This document shows positions 57,905 to 64,000 of a stretch of 64,000 nucleotides of DNA, in pieces; the first letter of the stretch is position 1; the number at the start of each line of letters is the position of its first letter. Below the pieces are notes generated by a model. It was not told where the DNA came from and did not search any database. It saw only the letters and a list, made by a program, of their open reading frames with translations. The translations under genes were made by a program, and so were the position numbers. This DNA is from Verrucomicrobiota bacterium (lineage in GTDB: Bacteria > Verrucomicrobiota > Verrucomicrobiia > Opitutales > Opitutaceae): assembly GCA_016235555.1 (NCBI GenBank), contig JACRKC010000055.1:111536-175535 (forward strand). The letters are read 5' to 3'.

Positions 57905-58678
57905 ATGCTCCTCTGCCTCGATGTCGGCAACACTCAGATTCACGGCGGCGTGTTCGATCACGACGCGGTGCGCGCCCAATTCCGCAAGTCCACGCACCCG
58001 CTCGGGTCGGGCGACGAGCTCGGTGCGTTCTTCACCGCCGTGCTCCGCGAGAAAGGCATCGACCCGCGCACCATCGCGCGCACCGCGATCTGCTCGGTGG
58101 TGCCCGCGGCGCAGCTCGCGCTGCGTCAGGCGTGCTCCACGTATTTCAAGAGCGAGCCGTTTGTCCTGCAGGCGGGCGCAAAGACCGGCCTCAAGGTCCG
58201 CTACCGCAACCCGCTCGAAGTCGGCGCCGATCGCATCGCCAACGCCATCGCCGCCACGCAGCGCCATCCGCGCCGCGATTTGCTGATTGTCGATTGCGGC
58301 ACGGCGACGACGTTCGACGTGGTCAACGCCGCCGGCGAATATCTCGGCGGCGCGATCCTGCCCGGGGTGAACACGTCGCTCGACGCGCTTGCGAGCCACA
58401 CCGCGAAACTGCCGCGCGTGGAGATTGTCCGCCCCGAGGTCGCGCTCGGCCGCAGCACGGTGGAAAGCATCCAGGCGGGGGTCTTTCACGGACAGGTCGG
58501 AGCGATCCGCGAGCTGCGCGTGGCCCTCGCGCGCGAGGCGTTCGGCGAAAACCGCCCGTGGGTGATCGGCACGGGCGGGTTTGCGTGGCTGTTCGAGCGC
58601 GAGGCGCTGTTCGACGAAGTCATCCCGGAACTCGTGCTGCTCGGGCTGAAGCACGCGGAGCTGCTCAACCGCGAGTAG
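57905..58678 (+). CDS. coaX: type III pantothenate kinase
   Basis: 257-aa CoaX, an ASKHA-fold kinase that phosphorylates pantothenate and is insensitive to CoA feedback. The phosphate loop is LLCLDVGNTQIHGGVF; YRNPLEVGADRIANAIAA and LIVDCGTATTFDVVNAAGEY with LGGAILPG are diagnostic. It follows coaBC by 10 bp and completes the operon. No CoaA-type kinase is seen in the window. Confidence 0.95.
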   Translation: MLLCLDVGNTQIHGGVFDHDAVRAQFRKSTHPLGSGDELGAFFTAVLREKGIDPRTIARTAICSVVPAAQLALRQACSTYFKSEPFVLQAGAKTGLKVRYRNPLEVGADRIANAIAATQRHPRRDLLIVDCGTATTFDVVNAAGEYLGGAILPGVNTSLDALASHTAKLPRVEIVRPEVALGRSTVESIQAGVFHGQVGAIRELRVALAREAFGENRPWVIGTGGFAWLFEREALFDEVIPELVLLGLKHAELLNRE

Positions 58679-58946
58679 CGGCAGGTGCCGGGGAGCGACG
58701 GGCCCGGTTGGACAAGACACTCGCTGCCGCTCGCAGTAGGTTGAATATATCGGCGCGCAGCTCGATGCCGCCGGTTTGACGGCATCGCCGGCAGGCGGCA
58801 CGATTCCCCTCGTGACGGTCGCGGGTTTGCCTGTAGCCGTGGCGCTTTCCGGGGGTTGAGCCGTCAAATCAACGCCCGCCTTGTTTTGGTCGAAAAGCAC
58901 CTCGTGCTCGCCAAGCCAGCGATGCAGTTGAACCTCGCGAAACGTG

Positions 58947-59016
58947 GTGGCAGCCGAGGTAACGAGGCTGGTTGACGCGACTCACCGCGCTCCAGCCTCC
59001 TCACGTCGGCTGCCAC
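58947..59016. repeat. GTGGCAGCCGAGGTAACGAG inverted repeat
   Basis: GTGGCAGCCGAGGTAACGAG at 58947-58966 and following GCTGG are mirrored by CCAGCCTCCTCACGTCGGCT ending GCCAC at 59016. A single related arm, GCAGCCGACGTGAAGAGGCT, is at 63891-63910. Confidence 0.65.
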
Positions 59017-59160
59017 GGCCGACTGCATGGGGCTGGCTGAGGTGCGCGCCCACCCGCGCCGGCTCGGCGTAACGGCGGGTGGCTCTGCCTGCCGACGCTC
59101 GGGCGAACGTGCTGCGCCGGCGGGCCGGGACGCCGATGCTGCTACCGCGGTCTTCGAGAA

Positions 59161-59183
59161 CTGACCTCAGTTTGAGTTGCACC
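59161..59183 (-). repeat. single arm of the AACTCAAACTGAGGTCAG family
   Basis: CTGACCTCAGTTTGAGTTGC with ACC following, matching the right arms at 1331-1350 and 1578-1597. No partner arm is seen close by. Confidence 0.55.
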
Positions 59184-59375
59184 TCCCCCGGACCGGCGCG
59201 GCATTTCCTGTTCAAGCGGGCGATCATCAGTGCCGAAAAGCAACTCATGCCCCTGTGCTCGCATGCCTCGGTCCGCTGCTGGCGCTCGGTCGTGGCGGTG
59301 AGACGCCCGCCGGGCCATCCCACGGTGTTGCCCGTTCGGACCCGCGGCCACCGCGCTCCACTCTAACCTTCGCCC

Positions 59376-61778
59376 ATGAAAACTCTCCGGTTTTCCACCA
59401 AGTTGCTGCTGATCGTCGCGCTGCCCATGCTCGGCGTCGCGTATTTCGCCGTCCAGACCATCTGGGAGCGCTACACGACCGATGTGCGCTGCGCCCGGAT
59501 CCAAGTGAGCGCCGGAGTGGTGCGCCAGATCGGCAACGCCATCCACGAACTCCAGCGCGAGCGCGGCCGCTCCGTGCTCTTCGTCAGCAACAAGGGCGCC
59601 AAATACGGCGCCGAACTCACCGCCCAGCGGAAGGCCACCGATGACGCGCTGGCGGCGCTCCACACCACCCTCACGGGTTTCGATCCGACGCTGTTCGGCC
59701 AGACCTTCGCCGCCGATTTCGCGCAGGCGCTCACCCAGCTCGGCCGCCTCGGCGCGATCCGCCAATCCATCACCGGACTCCAGCTGGCGAGTTCCGAAAC
59801 GATCGCCTACTACACCGGCACCATCGCCCGCCTCGTCGCCACCGACGCCACGCTCGCGCTCCAATCCGACGATGTCGCGATCGCCAAGGCCATGGCCTGC
59901 TACGTCAACTACCTCCAGGTGAAGGAGCATGCCGGCATCGAGCGCGCCACGCTCTCCGGGGTCTTCTCCTTGGACAAGTTCACCAGCGATGCCTTCAGCC
60001 GGTTTGTCCGGACGGTCGCCGCCCAGGACAATTTCTTCCAGGTCTTCGCCGATCAGGCCACGCCGGAGCGCCGTGCGGAGGCGGATGCCTTGGCGCGGGA
60101 ACCGGTCTTCGTCGCCGTCCAGCACATGCGCCAGCTCGCCCTCGATCGCTCCGCCGGCGGCGGCTTCGGCGTCGTGCCGTCCGAGTGGTTCGACAAGATC
60201 ACCGTCAAGATCGACCGCATGAAACAGTTCGAGGACCGGCTGGCCGACGACTTCCAGCATCTGGTGCTCGCCAAGAAGGCCGGGGCGCGGCGCGGCGCGA
60301 TCACGACCTCGGTGTGCGTCATGCTGCTGCTGCTGACCACCGCGGGCTTCAGCTTTGGCTCGATCCGCTCCATCAACGGTTCGCTCCGGCGCGTCATCCG
60401 CGATCTGCACCTCGGCTCCAAGGAATCGAGCGAAGCCGCGAACCAGGTGGCCAGCGCCAGTCTCACCCTCGCCGACGGCACCAGCCAGCAGGCCGCCGCC
60501 CTGGAGGAAACCAGTTCGTCGCTGGAGGAGATGTCGAGCATGACCAAGCGCAATTCCGACAGCGCGCAAGTCGCCCAGCAAACGGCCAGCGCGGCCCGCC
60601 ACGCCGCCGACAGCGGCGCGGAGCAGATGCAAGCCATGCAGACCGCGATGCAGGCGATCACGACCGCGAGCGGCGAGATTTCAAAAATCCTCAAGACCAT
60701 CGACGAGATCGCGTTTCAAACCAACATCCTCGCCCTCAACGCCGCCGTCGAAGCCGCCCGCGCCGGCGAGGCCGGCCTGGGCTTCGCGGTCGTGGCCGAG
60801 GAAGTCCGCGCGCTCGCCCAGCGCTCCGCCACCGCGGCCAAGGAGACCGCCACCAAGATCGAGGATTCGGTGGCCAAGAGCCGGCAGGGCGCCGACATCA
60901 GCCGCCAGGTCGCCGGCAGTTTCATCGAAATCCAGCAGCAGATCCGCCGCCTCGACGAGGTCGTCAACGAGATCGCCACCGCTTCCTCCGAGCAGAGCCA
61001 GGGCGTGAGCGAAATCAACGCGGCGGTATCTCAAATGGACCGAGTCACCCAGGCCAATGCGGGCTACGCGCAGGAAACGGCCGCCGCCGCCGAGCAACTC
61101 AACAGCCAATCGATCAAGCTGTTCGCGGCGATCGCCGAGCTTCAGACGACGATCGAAGGCCAGGCGCAGACCGAGGCGGCGCCGGCCGCGCGGCAGCCGG
61201 AGCCAGTGAAGCCCGCCGCCAGCGAACCGAACCACTCATCGGTCCCGTTGGCCCCCGCGGTTTCCACCCAACCCGGCGACGCCGCCGGCCGCGCCCATGT
61301 CGCCCAGATCGGCAAGGCCATCGCCGCGCACGGCATGTGGAAGACCCGCCTCGCCAAGGCGATTGAGACCGGCACCTGCGACATTCCGGTGGAGAAGGTG
61401 GCGGTGGACAACCAGTGCGACTTTGGCAAGTGGCTCTACAGCCTGCCGGCCGGCGAGCAGCAAAGCGCCGAATTCAAAAAGGTGCGGGAACTGCACGCCT
61501 GCTTTCACAAGGAAGCGGCCGATGTCCTCCGGCTCGCCCTCGGCGGCCAAAAGGAGCAGGCCATGCGCTGCGTCGCCGTGAAGGGCCCGTTCTGGAGCGC
61601 CTCGGTCAACCTCATCGCGGAGATGACGGAGTGGAAGGCAAGCGTGGGCGGCACGGAGCTCTATTTCGACGATGCTCCCGCCCCGTCGGCCCCGGTCCCG
61701 ATGGACCGCACCTCACCGGCCGCCACTGCCGACGCGCTGCTGCGGCGCCGCTCCAGCCCGCCATCCTTTCAGGTGTAA
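59376..61778 (+). CDS. methyl-accepting chemotaxis protein with NIT sensor and CZB domain
   Basis: 800-aa chemoreceptor. TM1 (about residues 8-27), a periplasmic nitrate/nitrite-sensing NIT-type domain (about 40-300; [40 protein letters not shown]), TM2 (about 305-330), then an MCP signalling domain with the hairpin tip [20 protein letters not shown] and [20 protein letters not shown]. The C-terminal CZB zinc-binding domain (about 645-765) shows [23 protein letters not shown] and HACFHKEA, the His/Cys zinc ligands. It may sense nitrate-like anions outside and zinc or HOCl inside. No che genes are adjacent. The stop is inside a repeat. Confidence 0.92.
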   Translation: MKTLRFSTKLLLIVALPMLGVAYFAVQTIWERYTTDVRCARIQVSAGVVRQIGNAIHELQRERGRSVLFVSNKGAKYGAELTAQRKATDDALAALHTTLTGFDPTLFGQTFAADFAQALTQLGRLGAIRQSITGLQLASSETIAYYTGTIARLVATDATLALQSDDVAIAKAMACYVNYLQVKEHAGIERATLSGVFSLDKFTSDAFSRFVRTVAAQDNFFQVFADQATPERRAEADALAREPVFVAVQHMRQLALDRSAGGGFGVVPSEWFDKITVKIDRMKQFEDRLADDFQHLVLAKKAGARRGAITTSVCVMLLLLTTAGFSFGSIRSINGSLRRVIRDLHLGSKESSEAANQVASASLTLADGTSQQAAALEETSSSLEEMSSMTKRNSDSAQVAQQTASAARHAADSGAEQMQAMQTAMQAITTASGEISKILKTIDEIAFQTNILALNAAVEAARAGEAGLGFAVVAEEVRALAQRSATAAKETATKIEDSVAKSRQGADISRQVAGSFIEIQQQIRRLDEVVNEIATASSEQSQGVSEINAAVSQMDRVTQANAGYAQETAAAAEQLNSQSIKLFAAIAELQTTIEGQAQTEAAPAARQPEPVKPAASEPNHSSVPLAPAVSTQPGDAAGRAHVAQIGKAIAAHGMWKTRLAKAIETGTCDIPVEKVAVDNQCDFGKWLYSLPAGEQQSAEFKKVRELHACFHKEAADVLRLALGGQKEQAMRCVAVKGPFWSASVNLIAEMTEWKASVGGTELYFDDAPAPSAPVPMDRTSPAATADALLRRRSSPPSFQV

Positions 61779-61834
61779 CACCAGTTACGGTTCGCATTGA
61801 GACTGCAGGCCCGGCCGGTGGCCGGGCAGCCCGC
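61774..61834 (-). repeat. GCGGGCTGCCCGGCCACCGG repeat, minus orientation
   Basis: Inverted copy of 53340-53399. It begins across the chemoreceptor stop codon (GTG-TAA-CACC). A diverged plus-oriented copy (GGGCCTACA, GTCTGAAAGC, TTGGTATCAGT) lies at 62292-62333, beyond the transposase fragment. Confidence 0.7.
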
Positions 61835-61928
61835 CCACCGGGCCACTGGCATTGAATTAGGCGGCGGCGGGCAGTGCAGGGTTGTGTTTGGCAACAGGAT
61901 ACGCTGAACTCCTGGCAGGAGGAAAACC

Positions 61929-62300
61929 ATGCAACAGGTGCGTCGGGAGGTCGTGGCGTTGGTGGCCAGGTTGCGCCGGCGGTTGGGCGCGGCCAGTTTT
62001 GTCGCGCGCCATCGGGTGCGGTCGCAGGATTTCACCCGGCGGCGCCAGCTCCCGTTCGCGGTCGTCGTGCGGTTCACCCTGCGAAAGAGCCTCAAGTCGC
62101 TGCAGCGCCATCTGCACGAGTTTCTGGCCGAGCTGGCCGGAGGCGCCCTGGCGGCGCCGATGACGGCGGGGGCCTACACGCACGCGCGGGCCAAGCTGCG
62201 GCACACCGCCTTCATCGAGTTGAACCGGGACTGCGTGCTGCCGGCCATCTACGGGCCGGCGCCGGTCCTGCCGCTGACGCGGTGGAAGGGGCACCGGGCG
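61929..62300 (+). pseudogene. IS4-family transposase, N-terminal fragment
   Basis: The frame from 61929 encodes SQDFTRRRQLPFAVVVRFTL, RKSLKSLQRHLHEFLAEL, APMTAGAYTHARAKLRHTAF, IELNRD and a terminal TRWKGHR. This is the order of the DUF4372-like N-terminus of IS4 transposases that leads into the DDE catalytic domain. The sequence ends there: no DDE motifs follow in any frame, and palindromic repeat DNA replaces them. About 125 of an expected 400 residues remain. It is a dead remnant flanked by oppositely oriented repeats (61774-61834 and 62292-62333). Confidence 0.78.
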
Positions 62301-62400
62301 GGCCTACAACGGAAAGTCTGAAAGCTACGGGACGTTGGTATCAGTTCCTTGCAGTAGAGCCTGTCATGCACTTTTGTTCAAAAAGACGCCCAGGCTCCGA

Positions 62401-62502
62401 GGTAGGGCAGGTCTGTGACCTGCCCTTTCGCGCGGTGAGTGTTCGCCGAGCTTGGGCGCTTGAAAAAGCGCCCCTCCGCACGGCAAGAAAGTGAGGGACG
62501 CC
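62401..62502 (+). repeat. GTAGGGCAGGTCTGTGACC hairpin plus GAGATGCGCCC-type repeat, copy 4
   Basis: GGGCAGGTC-TGT-GACCTGCCC at 62404-62426 is followed by GCCGAGCTTGGGCGCTTGAA, AAAGCGCCCCTCCGCACGG and AAGAAAGTGAGG. This is the dispersed core found at 18095-18190 and 42225-42346. Confidence 0.65.
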
Positions 62503-62566
62503 CGATCCCGGCCGGTCCGCACTCCGCACTCGCCTGCCGGCCCACGCTTTCGCCAGAGTCCGCGCC

Positions 62567-63361
62567 ATGCGGCCCTCCTGCCATTTCCGTCTGACGCTTC
62601 TGCTCGCCTCGCTGGCCCCGGCAGTGGCGCTGGCCGCGAGCAAGCTGCCGGAAGGCCCCGAAGTGCTCGTCGTCGCCGACCTCTACGATCAGAAGTCCGG
62701 CCTCACCCGCCCCACCAAACAGCGCCCGGTCCATTTCTTCGTCTTCGGCGGCACGGAGCTTTCCCTCGGCGACGCGATCGCTGGCGAGCCCATGCCCAGG
62801 AAGGAAACCGTCGCCGCCGCCATCGCCGCCGCGCTCGTCTCGCAGGGCTTCACCGCCACTCAGGTCGGCGGGCCGGTCCCCGACATCGCGATCGTGTTCT
62901 CCTATGGCACCGCCAATCTCGCGACCGCCGAGATCAACGACACCGACCCGTCCACCGGCGAGACGACCACATCGATCATCGGCTTCAACAGCCGCGAGAT
63001 CGCGCAACTCGTCGGCGCCGACCGCGCGTCCCGCCGGATGCTGATGTCGAGCGAGGCCGACCGCATCAACGAGGCCGCGCGCGACAACCGCGTCTACATT
63101 TTCGTCGCTGCGCTCGACGTCGAGGCGCTGCGCAAGAAACAGCGCAAACTCATCTGGCGAACCCGCATGTCGATCGACGCCCGCCGCCGCACGCTGCCCG
63201 AGACGATGAAGGTCATGCTCGCCAGCGCGGCGCCCTACTTCGGCACCAACACCGATCTCCCGCAGTTCATCGAGGACGCCGACCGCCGCAAAGCCGAGGT
63301 CATCATCGGCACGCCCAAGGTCGTCGAGGACGAGGTCGCGAAGCCGCCGCCGAAAAAGTGA
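62567..63361 (+). CDS. secreted protein of unknown function
   Basis: 264 aa with a signal peptide (CHFRLTLLLASLAPAVALAA, cleaved near residue 24). The mature part has RPVHFFVFGGTELSLGDAIA, VAAAIAAALVSQGFTATQVG and PDIAIVFSYGTANL, a pattern of a small domain with a helix then strand, recalling DUF4136-type periplasmic proteins, but I do not assign it. The C-terminus ends with a short Lys/Pro tail. It stands alone between repeat clusters. Confidence 0.72.
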   Translation: MRPSCHFRLTLLLASLAPAVALAASKLPEGPEVLVVADLYDQKSGLTRPTKQRPVHFFVFGGTELSLGDAIAGEPMPRKETVAAAIAAALVSQGFTATQVGGPVPDIAIVFSYGTANLATAEINDTDPSTGETTTSIIGFNSREIAQLVGADRASRRMLMSSEADRINEAARDNRVYIFVAALDVEALRKKQRKLIWRTRMSIDARRRTLPETMKVMLASAAPYFGTNTDLPQFIEDADRRKAEVIIGTPKVVEDEVAKPPPKK

Positions 63362-63444
63362 TTCGGCGACGGAGGGGGCGTCGAAAAAGTGTTCACCGGT
63401 TTGTCATTGAGCCTCGCATGATCGACTGACGTCGGATGTTTGGA

Positions 63445-63513
63445 GTAGGGCGGGTCTGTGACCCGCCCTCGAACACTCCACTCGCGAATGGGCGGGTCAC
63501 AGATCCGCCCTCC
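63445..63513. repeat. GTAGGGCGGGTCTGTGACCC inverted repeat
   Basis: GGGCGGGTCTGTGACCCGCC in the left arm and GGGCGGGTCACAGATCCGCC in the right arm form a hairpin pair. Same family as 62404-62426. Confidence 0.65.
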
Positions 63514-63652
63514 TTCAGACCGGCCGCTTGGGATCGTGGCTCCGTCAGTCTATCACGCCAGCCTCAATAGACACCCTCAGAGTCGCACAAACTACGGGAC
63601 CACGTCCCACGAGTCCCGGCTCTCACGAGCCGGGCTACCCTTCCCTCGTAGC

Positions 63653-63814
63653 CCGCTTCGTGAGAGACTGTGTGAAAACCCGGCGGCCTTCGTTCAGCCG
63701 CGCGAAGCGTAGCGAAAACCGTGAGGTTTTCGTTGGATTGCACCCGCGTTTGGGCGAAAAGCTCACGCTTCCGCTACAACCGCCACGTTTTCACACAGTC
63801 TGGTGAGAAGCGGG
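63653..63814. mobile_element. 137-bp MITE-like element with 15-bp perfect terminal inverted repeats
   Basis: AGACTGTGTGAAAAC at 63665-63679 has its exact reverse complement GTTTTCACACAGTCT at 63787-63801. Imperfect matches (CCCGCTTC against GAAGCGGG) extend outward to 63653 and 63814. The interior carries CCGTGAGG and GAAAAGCTCACGC, also found at 53184-53285. There is no transposase, so it would depend on an external one. Confidence 0.65.
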
Positions 63815-63879
63815 ACCGCCCGAGCCGTGATTGTAACTGTATTTTGCGAGACTCGGTAACCGCCACCGGAACGCCGCAG

Positions 63880-63955
63880 TCGAACGCAGCAGCCGACGTG
63901 AAGAGGCTGGGAGCGCGGGCGCATCTCACTTTCTTGCAGCAGGCCGAAAGGTGGG
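63880..63955. repeat. GCAGCCGACGTGAAGAGGCT arm and inverted GAGATGCGCCC-type repeat, copy 5
   Basis: 63891-63910 matches one arm of the inverted repeat at 58947-59016. GGGCGCATCTCACTTTCTTG at 63919-63938, continuing to 63955, is the reverse complement of the core found at 18095-18190. Confidence 0.55.
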
Positions 63956-64000
63956 CCGGCCGCTCCGCGGGCGGCCAGGAGCGAGCGAGAATCACCGCGC

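Larger units (their letters stand above)
58679..59375. other. 697-bp gap between coaX and the chemoreceptor gene
   Basis: No gene is supported. It contains a GTGGCAGCCGA inverted repeat (58947-59016) and one arm of the AACTCAAACTGAGGTCAG family (59161-59183). The rest shows no recognisable feature. Confidence 0.6.
63362..64000. other. repeat-rich right edge of the window
   Basis: No gene is supported in the last 639 bases. The region holds a GTAGGGCGGGTCTGTGACCC palindrome, a 137-bp MITE-like element and further dispersed-repeat arms. Confidence 0.6.

Overview
The window is high-GC bacterial chromosome, almost certainly from the Verrucomicrobiota and probably an Opitutaceae-like lineage. That placement is an inference. 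It rests on the gene complement (DUF1080 and DUF6807 proteins, a DksA-like protein with a long Lys/Ala/Pro tail, an LpxL-heptosyltransferase fusion) and on many short palindromic intergenic repeats. The genome is Gram-negative in type, with lspA, an acyltransferase/heptosyltransferase and polysaccharide genes. Most of the window is housekeeping DNA. There is one tRNA gene (Pro, CGG), no rRNA and no CRISPR array, and one transposase remnant.

Layout. 0.2-4.2 kb: late haem synthesis (hemF, hemE, protoporphyrinogen oxidase). 4.3-8.7 kb: ileS, a DksA-like protein and lspA. 8.7-15.8 kb, minus strand: yicC, trpB, a GAF-PP2C phosphatase with a STAS protein, and acnA. 16-17.9 kb: a secreted DUF1080 protein and a peroxiredoxin. 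18.2-24.0 kb: an islet of lower GC with a putative polysaccharide polymerase, two GT4 glycosyltransferases and a homologue of plant reversibly glycosylated polypeptide (UDP-arabinopyranose mutase, GT75), flanked by two direct copies of a 220-bp repeat. 24.3-27.4 kb: tyrS with an in-frame TAA at codon 212, a DUF6265 protein and a eukaryote-type UDP-glucose 6-dehydrogenase. 27.7-32.2 kb: ftsH, tilS, serS. 33.7-36.7 kb: two heptosyltransferase-type proteins, one fused to an LpxL-type acyltransferase. 36.8-42.1 kb: oppD and oppF, split by an opposite-strand block holding two paralogous secreted papain/transglutaminase-like proteins, a response regulator and a Cache-HAMP-PAS sensor. 42.5-45.2 kb: rsmB-like methyltransferase, scpA, two small proteins and thioredoxin. 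45.2-49.6 kb, minus strand: menA, a membrane protein, an ABC exporter pair and acylphosphatase. 50.6-54.6 kb: tRNA-Pro, an HTH-metallo-beta-lactamase fusion, pyrE and a DUF6807 protein. 55.1-58.7 kb: a CoA operon (panB-panC-coaBC-coaX) behind a 34-codon leader ORF. 59.4-64 kb: a NIT/CZB chemoreceptor, an IS4-family fragment and a repeat-rich tail.

Two features deserve most attention. The first is the nonsense codon in the only tyrS in view, which cuts the protein before its KMSKS-like loop. The second is the pairing of a plant-like UDP-sugar mutase with a eukaryote-type UDP-glucose dehydrogenase beside a polysaccharide polymerase, which suggests an envelope or exported glycan that may contain pentofuranose. 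The palindromic repeats recur throughout, often begin at or directly after a gene's stop codon, and in two places appear to have entered coding sequence (lspA and hemF).
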